26,820 bases of DNA from JBBIRM01 sp037441765 (GTDB taxonomy: Bacteria; Desulfobacterota; BSN033; UBA1163), in contig JBBIRM010000025.1 in NCBI GenBank assembly GCA_037441765.1, forward strand, positions 1 to 26,820, written 5' to 3'. Positions 15,852 through 23,977 of this stretch are shown in pieces. Within the stretch, counting starts at the first letter, position 1; the number at the start of each line of letters is the position of its first letter. The notes under the pieces were generated by a model. It had not been told where the DNA came from. It did no database searches and saw only the letters and a program-made list of their open reading frames with translations. The position numbers were made by a program, and so were the translations under genes.

Positions 15852-16657
15852 AAGGGACAATTAAGGCTATTGTCGTTGGAGCGGCAGGCAAAATGGGGAC
15901 TCGGATCATCCATGTCATCAAAGATACCCCTGGGATCGAACTCCATCAAGCCATTGAAAGACCGGATCATCCCTTAGTGGGAAAGGATATCGGAGAAATC
16001 CTTGGTCTTGGGGCAATGGGGATTCAACTGAAAGGAAGTCTAAATGAGGGTGAGGGCGATGTGATAATCAACTTCACCAATCCGAAGGCATCGCTGGAGA
16101 GCCTGGAGTTTGCCAGAGAGACAGGAAAGGCTATTGTCATAGGCACGACAGGTCTTAGCCCCGAGCAGATGGAGAGGCTTAGGGAACTTTCGAAAAATGT
16201 TCGGTGCGTCTATTCACCCAATATGAGTGTTGGGGTCAATGTCATGTTTCGAATTGTGCAGGAAATTGCACAAACCCTTGGTACGGACTATGATGTAGAG
16301 ATTATTGAGGCCCACCACAATCTGAAGAAGGATTCTCCCAGTGGAACCGCTATAAGGTTAGGGGAGTTGATTGCGAAAGCAACCGGTCGGGACTTTAACA
16401 AGGTAGGGGTTTATAGTAGGAAAGGGATGATCGGAGAGAGAACCAGAGAGGAGATAGGAATGCAGGTGATCCGGGCAGGGGATATTGTGGGAGAACATAC
16501 TGTCCTTTTTGGAGGGATTGGTGAACGATTGGAGATCATTCACAGGGCACACAGCCGTGATAATTTCGCCCGTGGAGCCGTCAGGGCAGCGCTCTGGGTA
16601 GTGAATCAGCCCAACGGTCTCTACGATATGCAGGATGTACTTGGGCTGAGGAGATGA
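15848..16657 (+). CDS. dapB: 4-hydroxy-tetrahydrodipicolinate reductase
   Basis: DapB reduces the DapA product to tetrahydrodipicolinate with NAD(P)H. The 269 residues contain the Rossmann motif VVGAAGKMG at 9-17, VIINFTNP, VIGTTGLS and YSPNMSVGVN. The catalytic EAHHNLKKDSPSGTA places H156 and K160 at the positions of E. coli H159 and K163. GERTREEIGMQVIRAGDIVGEH and the C-terminal ARGAVRAALWV are also typical. It overlaps dapF by four bases. dapA, which often sits between dapF and dapB in related genomes, is missing here and must be elsewhere if the pathway is standard. Confidence 0.96.
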   Translation: MKGTIKAIVVGAAGKMGTRIIHVIKDTPGIELHQAIERPDHPLVGKDIGEILGLGAMGIQLKGSLNEGEGDVIINFTNPKASLESLEFARETGKAIVIGTTGLSPEQMERLRELSKNVRCVYSPNMSVGVNVMFRIVQEIAQTLGTDYDVEIIEAHHNLKKDSPSGTAIRLGELIAKATGRDFNKVGVYSRKGMIGERTREEIGMQVIRAGDIVGEHTVLFGGIGERLEIIHRAHSRDNFARGAVRAALWVVNQPNGLYDMQDVLGLRR

Positions 16658-16660
16658 AAA

Positions 16661-17440
16661 ATGAGGATTGTTCGTTTTCAGGATGGAGGATTGGTCAAGT
16701 GGGGGGTAGTGGAAGAAGGGATGATTCGTGAGATGGAAGGAGATCCATTCACACATTTCCATCTCACATCAAGAGCAAAACAGATGGGAGAAGTAAAACT
16801 TCTTTCGCCCTGTCTTCCTTCAAAAATTGTTGCACTGGGTCTCAACTATCGAGACCATGCTGAAGAGGTAAAGATGGACCTTCCTGAAGAGCCCATTCTT
16901 TTCATCAAACCTTCGACCTCTGTGATTGGGCCAGGAGATGCCATTATATATCCAAAGATGTCAAGGAGAGTTGACTATGAGGCTGAGTTAGCCGTAGTGA
17001 TAAAGAAGGTAGCAAAGGCAGTATCTCTTGAAAGGGCCGGTGAGTATATCCTCGGCTATACTTGCTTTAATGATGTCACAGCAAGAGACCTTCAACCAAA
17101 GAATGGTCAGTGGACGAAGTCAAAAAGTTTTGATACGTTTGCCCCCATTGGTCCCTGGATTGTGACAGACCTTGATCCTCACCATTTAGAGATTTCGACC
17201 TACCTGAACGGCGAAAGAAGGCAACATTCCAATACAAGATATCTCCTTTTTGGTCCCCTACAACTTGTGAGTTATATTTCAAATATTATGACCCTATTAC
17301 CAGGTGATGTAATTGCTACCGGTACACCCTCTGGAATTGGCCCAATGCTGATAGGAGATAGGGTGGATGTGACCATTGAAGGGATAGGGACCCTGACCAA
17401 TTATGTAGTTGCAGAAGAATCCTCGGAGGATGAGAGATGA
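16661..17440 (+). CDS. Fumarylacetoacetate hydrolase (FAH) family protein
   Basis: This is a 259-residue metal-dependent FAH-fold enzyme. A small N-terminal domain is followed by KIVALGLNYRDHAEE, the typical entry to the catalytic domain. Candidate metal ligands are E107 and E109 (DYEAELAVVI) and D138 (CFNDVTARDLQ). KSFDTFAPIGPWIV and PGDVIATGTPSGIGP are strong family motifs. Relatives include 2-hydroxyhepta-2,4-diene-1,7-dioate isomerases, acylpyruvases and oxaloacetate decarboxylases, and the substrate cannot be decided from sequence alone. It starts three bases after dapB and overlaps hemL by four, so it is firmly in the operon although it has no known role in lysine or haem synthesis. Confidence 0.92.
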   Translation: MRIVRFQDGGLVKWGVVEEGMIREMEGDPFTHFHLTSRAKQMGEVKLLSPCLPSKIVALGLNYRDHAEEVKMDLPEEPILFIKPSTSVIGPGDAIIYPKMSRRVDYEAELAVVIKKVAKAVSLERAGEYILGYTCFNDVTARDLQPKNGQWTKSKSFDTFAPIGPWIVTDLDPHHLEISTYLNGERRQHSNTRYLLFGPLQLVSYISNIMTLLPGDVIATGTPSGIGPMLIGDRVDVTIEGIGTLTNYVVAEESSEDER

Positions 17441-18720
17441 ACAGGAAGAAGTCAATTGACCTTTATCGAAAGGCCCTGGGAATGATTCCTGGGGGAGTAA
17501 ACAGCCCTGTAAGGGCCTTTAAAGCCATAGGAATACCTCCTATCTTTATTGATAAAGGCAAAGGTTCAAGGATATGGGATGTCGATGGAAATGAGTACAT
17601 TGATTATGTGGGTTCTTGGGGACCGATGATATTGGGCCATTCTCATCCGAGGGTTTTGTCTGCTCTCAAAAAAGCCGCTATCAAGGGAACCAGTTTTGGC
17701 GCACCAACACCATCGGAGATCGAATTGGCTGCAAGAATAAAGAGGGCCTTTCCTTCGATGGAATTGGTAAGGATGGTCAGTTCTGGGACGGAAGCAGTAA
17801 TGAGCGCTATTCGTGTGGCAAGGGGATTTACGGGAAGGGATAAGATCATTAAATTTGAGGGATGCTATCACGGGCATGGAGATAGCCTCCTGGTGAAGGC
17901 AGGTTCAGGTGCAACAACTCTGGGTATTCCGGATAGCCTCGGAATTCCAGGGGATCTGGCCAAACATACCTTAGCCACCCCTTACAATGATCTTACCAGT
18001 GTTAAAAATCTGGTTCGTCAGTTTCCCGAACAGATTGCCTGCATCATTGTTGAACCCATTGCTGGAAATATGGGTGTCGTTCTTCCTGAGGAGGGGTTCT
18101 TAGAAGGGTTGAGAAAGATCTGTGATGAGGAGAGGATTATCCTTATTTTTGACGAAGTGATCACAGGATTTCGGGTTGCCTTTGGAGGTGTTCAAGAACT
18201 TTATGGGATCGAAGCGGATCTCACCTGCCTCGGTAAAATTATTGGTGGAGGACTTCCCGTAGGTGCCTACGGTGGAAAGGAGACAATCATGTCTAAGGTG
18301 GCACCTTTGGGTGGGGTTTATCAGGCAGGGACCCTTTCTGGAAATCCTTTGGCGATGAGCGCAGGGGTAGAGACGCTCCAAATATTGAAATCAAAAAAGG
18401 TCTATCAGGATTTGGAGAAAAAGACTTCCTATCTGGCAGAAAGAATCTTGGAGTGCGCCGAAGACTACGGCATTTCGGTTACTCTAAATTGGGCCACAGG
18501 GATGATGACGCTCTTCTTCACAAGAGGTCCAGTCAGAGACTATGCTACTGCGAAAATGAGTGACACAAAACGCTTTGCCCAGTTTTTTATTGAAATGATT
18601 AATCAAGGAATCTATATACCTCCCTCCCAATTCGAAGCCTGGTTTATCTCTCTGGCTCATAGCCAAAGGGATCTGGACCGGACGATTGAGGCTTGCAACA
18701 TGGCATTTAAGAAAATTTAA
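17437..18720 (+). CDS. hemL: Glutamate-1-semialdehyde 2,1-aminomutase
   Basis: HemL converts glutamate-1-semialdehyde to 5-aminolevulinate, the C5-pathway precursor of all tetrapyrroles. The 427 residues are full length. MIPGGVNSPVRAF opens the protein, followed by SSGTEAVMSAIRVARG, GCYHGHGDSLLVKAGSGA, IFDEVITGFR (D239 for the pyridine nitrogen) and CLGKIIGGGLPVGAYGG with the PLP lysine K267, then GTLSGNPLAM. It overlaps the FAH gene by four bases and is the last gene before the terminator at 18803. Using the C5 route fits an anaerobe making haem, sirohaem or corrinoids. Confidence 0.97.
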   Translation: MNRKKSIDLYRKALGMIPGGVNSPVRAFKAIGIPPIFIDKGKGSRIWDVDGNEYIDYVGSWGPMILGHSHPRVLSALKKAAIKGTSFGAPTPSEIELAARIKRAFPSMELVRMVSSGTEAVMSAIRVARGFTGRDKIIKFEGCYHGHGDSLLVKAGSGATTLGIPDSLGIPGDLAKHTLATPYNDLTSVKNLVRQFPEQIACIIVEPIAGNMGVVLPEEGFLEGLRKICDEERIILIFDEVITGFRVAFGGVQELYGIEADLTCLGKIIGGGLPVGAYGGKETIMSKVAPLGGVYQAGTLSGNPLAMSAGVETLQILKSKKVYQDLEKKTSYLAERILECAEDYGISVTLNWATGMMTLFFTRGPVRDYATAKMSDTKRFAQFFIEMINQGIYIPPSQFEAWFISLAHSQRDLDRTIEACNMAFKKI

Positions 18721-18802
18721 CAGATTAATGATTTGCTCTACCTTGTTCAGGTAAATGGTGAATTGAAGATATTTCACTATTTAGATTTAGAAATCGGGGA
18801 AT

Positions 18803-18834
18803 GGATTTTCATGGAATGGAAATCCTTTATTTTT
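18803..18834 (+). terminator. Intrinsic terminator after hemL
   Basis: GGATTTTC, a 7-base loop and GGAAATCC form an 8-bp stem (one T:G pair), followed directly by TTTATTTTT. It lies about 80 bases after the hemL stop and just before the HAD gene, so it likely ends the lysA-hemL transcript. Confidence 0.7.
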
Positions 18835-18859
18835 AACGTTCCATGGGAAACGAGAGGTT

Positions 18860-19501
18860 ATGAGACATTGTCAAGAAATGAAATGGAAGATAAAATGTGT
18901 GATCTACGATTGTGATGGGGTGATGTTTGATTCGATCGAGGCAAACACAAGGTTATATAACGATCTTTGCGCTATGGTCGGAAGACCTCCTCTCGCCCAG
19001 GAAGAATTCGAGTATGTGCATAGCCATACCGTCTTTGAATCTATGGTGTTACTTTTTGGAGAGGATTATAATCCTAAAGATAAAGCCCTGGAATTGCTCA
19101 AGCGAGTCGATCTAAGAAATTATATTGGTTATTTAAAGATGGAACCCCATCTTCTGGAAACCTTAAAAAAATTGAAGGAAAAGGGGTTGTTAAGGGCAAT
19201 TAACACCAATCGAACGACCTCGATGAGATATATTATGGAGCATTTTAACCTCTGGCCCTATTTTGAGATGGTGGTCACTGCCCTCGATGTGAGAAACCCA
19301 AAACCTCATCCTGAATCCATCGAGAAGATCATCAAACAGTTTCAATTAAAAAAAAGGGAGGCTGTTTTTGTTGGAGATTCTAAGGTCGATCAACAAACAG
19401 CCATCTCCTCAGGGATCAAATTTATTGTCTATAAAAACAGAGAGATTTCAGGCGATGCCTTTATTGAAGATCATCTCGACCTGCTCAATTTTATTTCATA
19501 A
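18860..19501 (+). CDS. HAD-superfamily hydrolase, phosphoglycolate phosphatase-like
   Basis: The product has up to 213 residues with HAD motifs in order: motif I YDCDGVMFDS (nucleophile D17, acid D19), an alpha-helical cap (about 28-90), motif II INTNR, a lysine at NPKPHPE for motif III, and motif IV FVGDSKVDQQTA. This is a phosphatase-type HAD of the Gph/YcjU group; the substrate is unknown. Two starts are possible: ATG 18860, with GAGAGG only two bases before it, and ATG 18878 (MKWKIKCVIYDCDG), which fits family length better but has little ribosome site. It follows the hemL terminator, so it is probably transcribed separately. Confidence 0.88.
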   Translation: MRHCQEMKWKIKCVIYDCDGVMFDSIEANTRLYNDLCAMVGRPPLAQEEFEYVHSHTVFESMVLLFGEDYNPKDKALELLKRVDLRNYIGYLKMEPHLLETLKKLKEKGLLRAINTNRTTSMRYIMEHFNLWPYFEMVVTALDVRNPKPHPESIEKIIKQFQLKKREAVFVGDSKVDQQTAISSGIKFIVYKNREISGDAFIEDHLDLLNFIS

Positions 19502-19505
19502 AATT

Positions 19506-19562
19506 CTACCTCCCCCAGTCTTTTTAGGACATTTTCAGAGATCTCCTTCCAAACGTTTGACA
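19506..19562. repeat. Intergenic repeat, copy 3 (CAGARRTCT-N12-TTGACA)
   Basis: CTACCTCCCCCAGTCTTT, then GGACATTTTCAGAGATCT, then 12 bases and TTGACA matches the copy at 10848-10904 along its whole length. It fills the short HAD/adaptor spacer. A weak -10-like GACAAT lies about 17 bases after TTGACA. Confidence 0.65.
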
Positions 19563-19614
19563 AATGAAGAATGATAAATGACAATTGTATCAAATAGAGG
19601 GAAGGGCATTGACC

Positions 19615-20829
19615 ATGGGCAATGAAGACCTCTCAAGACTGAAGATTGATAAGACTATTAAGGTCTATCGGCCTCGTAAACGTAGAAGGTTACTATATCT
19701 TATTGGTGTCATCCTCCTGTTCATACTTTCTATGGTCCTCTACTTTAAGGGGTTTATTGTCCCTGCCATTTCTGTCGAGGTCGTCACTGTCTCGCAGGTT
19801 TATCCCTCCCAGGTCATTTCTTTGCTAAACGCAAGCGGGTATGTGGTGGCCCAGAGAAAGGCGGCCATCGCTTCGAAAGTAACAGGCCGTCTTGTGGCCC
19901 TAATGGTGGAGGAGGGAAGCAGGGTCAAGGAGGGGCAGATAATTGCCCGTCTTGAGAATGAGGATGTCCTTGCTGCCCGCGATCAGGCAGAAGCCAATTT
20001 AAAGGCAGCCCATGCAAATTTAGAGGCGGCCAAGGCAGAACTGGAGGAGGCGACCCGTATTTTTAATAGAAATAAACAGCTTGTTGTTCGAGGGTCGATC
20101 GCGAGGGCTGAATATGAAACTTCTGAAGCCCGTTATCTCAAAGCCCAAGCCTCCGTGGCTTCAGCCGAGGCAGGGATTCGCGCCAGTCTGGCAGCACTCA
20201 AAGGGGCAGAAGTGGCCTTGGAATATACGTTGATTCGAGTTCCTTTTGATGGGGTGGTGTTAACCAAAAATGCAGATATTGGAGACATCATCACCCCGCT
20301 GGGAGCGGCTGCCAATGCAAAGGCAGCAGTGGTCACCATTGCAGACCTCAATTCTTTACAGGTAGAAGTAGATGTCTCAGAAACAAACCTCGGATTGGTG
20401 AAGATAGGACAGCCCTGTGAAATTAATCTTGATGCAGTCCCAGATTCTCGATACCGAGGTGTGGTTCATGCGATTGTCCCGACGATTGATCGGAGCAAAG
20501 CAACAGTGATGGTGAAGGTTCGTTTTGTCGAGAAAGACCCTCGGATTCTTCCAGAGATGAGGGCAAAAGTGGCCTTTCTCTCAAGGCCATTAAAACCTGA
20601 AGAGCGAAAACCCTACACAGCAGTGAGTCAAACCGCCATTCTTCCCCATAGCAATCCCTCTGTGTTTCTGATTCAAGAGGACCGGGTGGTTGAGACTCCA
20701 ATTCGGATTGGAAAGCAAATAGGGGGGATGGTTGAGGTGCTGGAGGGTTTAAAAGCAGGTGATCGAGTCGTTAATAAACCACCCCGACGATTAAGGAATG
20801 GATCCCGAATCAAGATAGCAGAAAAATAA
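19615..20829 (+). CDS. MacA/HlyD-like periplasmic adaptor subunit
   Basis: This membrane-fusion protein bridges an inner-membrane ABC transporter to the outer membrane. From ATG 19615 it has 404 residues. It has a basic cytoplasmic tail (RPRKRRR), one membrane segment at about 26-47 and then a periplasmic part. The first lipoyl half is ASGYVVAQRKAAIASKVTGRL. A coiled-coil hairpin rich in Ala and Glu spans about 120-205. The second lipoyl half is ALEYTLIRVPFDGVVLTKNADIGD, and beta-barrel and membrane-proximal domains end in VEVLEGLKAGDRVV. ATG 19615 is chosen over TTG 19585 because GGAAGGG lies eight bases before it. It is followed 31 bases on by its ATPase. No TolC-type outer-membrane gene is in the window. 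Confidence 0.93.
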   Translation: MGNEDLSRLKIDKTIKVYRPRKRRRLLYLIGVILLFILSMVLYFKGFIVPAISVEVVTVSQVYPSQVISLLNASGYVVAQRKAAIASKVTGRLVALMVEEGSRVKEGQIIARLENEDVLAARDQAEANLKAAHANLEAAKAELEEATRIFNRNKQLVVRGSIARAEYETSEARYLKAQASVASAEAGIRASLAALKGAEVALEYTLIRVPFDGVVLTKNADIGDIITPLGAAANAKAAVVTIADLNSLQVEVDVSETNLGLVKIGQPCEINLDAVPDSRYRGVVHAIVPTIDRSKATVMVKVRFVEKDPRILPEMRAKVAFLSRPLKPEERKPYTAVSQTAILPHSNPSVFLIQEDRVVETPIRIGKQIGGMVEVLEGLKAGDRVVNKPPRRLRNGSRIKIAEK

Positions 20830-20860
20830 TTTTTTATCCTTTTTAGGAGTCCTTTCTCCA

Positions 20861-21568
20861 ATGACCCAAGAGAGACCAAATATTGTTGAGATAAGAAATG
20901 TGAATAAGTCCTACCGTCGTGGAACTCAACTCGTTCCTGTACTTCATGATATTACGTTTGATATTAAAGAAACAGAGTTTTTAGTCCTGATGGGGCCTTC
21001 TGGGTCAGGGAAGACAACTCTTCTCAATCTGATCGCAGGCATTGATAGGGTTGACAGTGGGAGCATCAGGGTAGGGGGTGTGGACATCACATTGCTTTCT
21101 GAGACAGAACTTGCCCAGTGGCGTTCAACGAATGTGGGGTTCATTTTTCAATTTTACAATTTGATTCCTGTCCTGACAGCATTTGAGAATGTGGAACTTC
21201 CACTCAACCTCACAGGACTTTCCAAGAAAGAGCGAAGGGGACATGTTGAAATGACCCTCAGGCTTGTCAATCTCTCCCATCGAATGGACCATTATCCCAA
21301 AGAACTTTCAGGAGGGGAACAACAAAGGGTCGCCATTGCGCGTGCTATTGTAACGGACCCGACCATTCTTGTTGCAGATGAACCCACAGGTGACCTGGAT
21401 CGAGTTTCCGCTGAGGAGATTCTGGACTTAATCGAGAGGCTCAACAGCGAACTTAAAAAGACTATCGTCATGGTTACACATGATCCACGGGCGGCTAAAA
21501 GGGCTCGAGTTCTCAGACATCTGGAAAAGGGTTTTTTAAACAATGCTCATCCTCAAAGTCCTCTTTAG
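20861..21568 (+). CDS. ABC transporter ATP-binding protein, MacB/LolD type
   Basis: This 235-residue ATPase energises the two permeases that follow. Walker A is GPSGSGKTT at 45-53, the Q-loop glutamine is Q97 (FIFQFYNLIPVLTAFENVELP, typical of the MacB/LolD group), the signature is LSGGEQQRVAIARA from 149, Walker B is ILVADEPTGDLD with D173/E174, and the H-loop is H207. It is a lone nucleotide-binding domain, unlike E. coli MacB in which it is fused to the membrane part. AGGAG lies 11 bases before the ATG. Its last 26 bases overlap the first permease, suggesting coupled translation. Confidence 0.95.
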   Translation: MTQERPNIVEIRNVNKSYRRGTQLVPVLHDITFDIKETEFLVLMGPSGSGKTTLLNLIAGIDRVDSGSIRVGGVDITLLSETELAQWRSTNVGFIFQFYNLIPVLTAFENVELPLNLTGLSKKERRGHVEMTLRLVNLSHRMDHYPKELSGGEQQRVAIARAIVTDPTILVADEPTGDLDRVSAEEILDLIERLNSELKKTIVMVTHDPRAAKRARVLRHLEKGFLNNAHPQSPL

Positions 21569-22700
21569 AAATGCATTTCGAAATAAACTCCGCACCAGTC
21601 TCACCATCCTCGGGATTATGATTGCTATCCTTGCCTTTGGATTACTTCGCACCCTGATCAGTGCCTGGTATGCAGGGGTTGAGGCCTCCTCTGCCACACG
21701 ACTCGTCACCCGAAATGCAGTATCCATCATCTTCCCGCTTCCCCAGTTTTATAAAGATAAGATCCAACAGGTCTATGGTGTCAAGACCGTCTCATACGGG
21801 ACCTGGTTTGGAGGTGTTTATGGCGAGCAGAAGAACTTCTTTGCGAACTACGCAGTGGAGGCCAAGAGCTTTCTCGAACTTTACCCTGAATTCATTATCC
21901 CTCTAAACGAAAAGGAGTCCTTTTTAAAAGATCAGAAAGGATGTGTGGTCGGGAAAAAACTGGCAGACAAGTTCGGGTGGAGGGTGGGTGATCTTGTCAC
22001 ACTAAAGGGGACTATCTTTTTAGGAAATTGGGATTTTGTGGTGCGGGCCATCTATAAGGGAAGGGATAAGGATACGGATGAGAGTCAGTTTTTCTTCCAC
22101 TGGAATTACCTCAATGAGATTCAGAAAAAGGTTCTTCCCAGTTGGGCGGATCAGGTGGGTTATTATATGATAGGTGTCGTCCGGCCAGAACTGGCAGGAG
22201 ATGTAGCGGTGGCCATTGATAAACTCTTTAAAAATTCTTTGGCAGAGACGCTTACAGAAACAGAGAAGGCCTTTCAGCAAGGGTTTGTTGCTATGAGTGG
22301 GGCGATTGTGATGGCGATTCAGATTGTTTCATTCGTGGTTATTTTTATCATAATGGCTGTAGTTGCCAATACCATGGCCATGACCACTCGAGAGAGGATT
22401 GGGGAGTATGCCATTCTGAAGACCCTCGGGTTTGGAGGAGGGCATATTACAGTGTTGATCCTTGGAGAGTCCCTGGTGATAACGATCATTGGTTGCCTAC
22501 TTGGTATGGCCGCTACATTTCCAGGGACGAAGATCATCAGCAGCGAATTGGGAACTTATTTTCCTGTGTTTAATATAGGGGGAGAAACACTCCTGCTCGA
22601 TTTTGTTGCTTCGTTGGCCATCGCCTTTGTCTCAGCCATTATTCCTACACGAAGGGCGGTTCAAATTCGCATTGCAGAAGGACTGAGGAGGATTGGGTGA
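21543..22700 (+). CDS. ABC transporter permease, FtsX/MacB type (first)
   Basis: This 385-residue inner-membrane protein has the four-helix MacB_PCD/FtsX plan. TM1 is at about 15-38 (TILGIMIAILAFGLL), followed by a large periplasmic domain (about 40-245), TM2 near 250-280, TM3 near 300-325 and TM4 near 348-370. The cytoplasmic TTRERIGEYAILKTLGFGG between TM2 and TM3 is the coupling segment of this family, and the end reads IIPTRRAVQIRIAEGLRRIG. The periplasmic domain begins with EASSATRLVTRNAVSIIFPLP, a region often conserved in this exporter subgroup. It likely pairs with the second permease as a heterodimer on the shared ATPase. The substrate is unknown. Confidence 0.93.
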   Translation: MLILKVLFRNAFRNKLRTSLTILGIMIAILAFGLLRTLISAWYAGVEASSATRLVTRNAVSIIFPLPQFYKDKIQQVYGVKTVSYGTWFGGVYGEQKNFFANYAVEAKSFLELYPEFIIPLNEKESFLKDQKGCVVGKKLADKFGWRVGDLVTLKGTIFLGNWDFVVRAIYKGRDKDTDESQFFFHWNYLNEIQKKVLPSWADQVGYYMIGVVRPELAGDVAVAIDKLFKNSLAETLTETEKAFQQGFVAMSGAIVMAIQIVSFVVIFIIMAVVANTMAMTTRERIGEYAILKTLGFGGGHITVLILGESLVITIIGCLLGMAATFPGTKIISSELGTYFPVFNIGGETLLLDFVASLAIAFVSAIIPTRRAVQIRIAEGLRRIG

Positions 22701-23866
22701 TGGCCATTCCCATTTCATATAACTGGCGGAACCTCTGGACCAGGAGGCTCACTACCCTCCTTACGGTCTTTGGGATGGCCTTGGTGGTCTTTGTCTTCGC
22801 TGCTATCCTAATGCTTGCAGAGGGGCTCGAGAGGACTTTGGTCGAGACAGGCTCCTATGATAATGTGATCTTTCTTCGGAAAGGTTCGAGTTCTGAGGTG
22901 ATAAGCGGAGTGAGCAAACAGCAGGCCTCTATTCTCGAGACCTTCCCAGAAATTGCAATAGGTCCGAAAGGGCAGAGACTCCTGGCGAAGGAGGTGGTGA
23001 TCCTTGTTGCCCTGAACAAGAAGGGGAGCGATAAACCCTCCAATGTGGTTCTACGAGGAATTGAAGATAACTCCATTCTCTTAAGACCCCAGGTGAAATT
23101 GTTAGAGGGACGACTTCCGAGAATGGGTTCAACTGAAGTCATTGTGGGAATAAATATTGTTAAAAGGTTTAAAAATATGGGGCTCAATGAAACCCTATTC
23201 TGCGGAATGCGTGAGTGGAGGATCGTGGGCATCTTTGATGCAGGGAACACAGGTTTTAGTTCTGAAATCTGGGGAGATGGAGATCAGTTTATGCAGGCCT
23301 TCCGGAGAAATGGATACTCCTCGGTTATTTTTAAGTTGCAGGACTCTTCGACATTCGAGAAGGTTCGATCGCGTCTTGAGGGCGATCCCCGCCTGCCCTT
23401 ACAAGTCAAGCGGGAGAGCAGATATTATGCAGACCAATCTGAAATCATGGCGAAATTTCTAAGAATTTTGGGGATTTCACTTACGATTATTTTTTCTATC
23501 GGGGCGATTATAGGTGCAATGATCACCATGTATTCAGCAGTTGTCAACCGAACCGCTGAAATTGGAACACTTAGGGCACTCGGGTTTAGAAGGAGAGATA
23601 TTTTGGTTGCCTTTCTCCTGGAGTCGTTACTTCTGGGGTTTTTGGGGGGTATCGTGGGAATCTTCTTTGCTTCCTTCATGCAACTGATAACAATCTCCAC
23701 AATGAATTTCCAGACTTTTTCGGAACTCGCTTTTAGCTTCTCTTTAAACTATGATATCATTTATATGAGCATGAGTTTTGCACTGATCATGGGGTTTGTG
23801 GGTGGGTTACTTCCAGCGATCCGGGCATCGAGAATGATTATTGTGGATGCCCTAAGGTCAGTATAA
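22700..23866 (+). CDS. ABC transporter permease, FtsX/MacB type (second)
   Basis: This 388-residue second permease has the same layout: TM1 at about 15-38 (LLTVFGMALVVFVFAAIL), a periplasmic domain, TM2 around 255-280 (ISLTIIFSIGAIIGAMITMYSAV at its core), the coupling text NRTAEIGTLRALGFRRRDIL, TM3 (LLGFLGGIVGIFFA) and TM4 (ALIMGFVGGLLPAIRAS). It is clearly related to the first permease but not a recent duplicate, since the periplasmic parts differ throughout. ATG 22700 overlaps the previous stop by one base (TGATG) and has GAGGAGG eight bases before it; GTG 22697 is also in frame. It is the last gene of the exporter operon. Confidence 0.93.
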   Translation: MAIPISYNWRNLWTRRLTTLLTVFGMALVVFVFAAILMLAEGLERTLVETGSYDNVIFLRKGSSSEVISGVSKQQASILETFPEIAIGPKGQRLLAKEVVILVALNKKGSDKPSNVVLRGIEDNSILLRPQVKLLEGRLPRMGSTEVIVGINIVKRFKNMGLNETLFCGMREWRIVGIFDAGNTGFSSEIWGDGDQFMQAFRRNGYSSVIFKLQDSSTFEKVRSRLEGDPRLPLQVKRESRYYADQSEIMAKFLRILGISLTIIFSIGAIIGAMITMYSAVVNRTAEIGTLRALGFRRRDILVAFLLESLLLGFLGGIVGIFFASFMQLITISTMNFQTFSELAFSFSLNYDIIYMSMSFALIMGFVGGLLPAIRASRMIIVDALRSV

Positions 23867-23916
23867 TTCCTAAACCTTCCTATTGAGAAGTTAATGTCAT
23901 CAGGAAATACGATGTT

Positions 23917-23947
23917 TGTCATTCTGAGCCACGTGAAGAATCTCATA
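23917..23947. repeat. Copy of the GTCATTCTGAGC...GAAGAATCTC dispersed repeat
   Basis: TGTCATTCTGAGCCACGTGA followed by AGAATCTCATAG is a close copy of the GTCATTCTGAGCGAAGCGAAGAATCTC-type intergenic repeat seen across many unrelated bacterial genomes. It is non-coding and lies between the permease and the thioesterase. Confidence 0.6.
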
Positions 23948-23977
23948 GAATCAATAAGGTAGAAAGGAGAATTTTTA

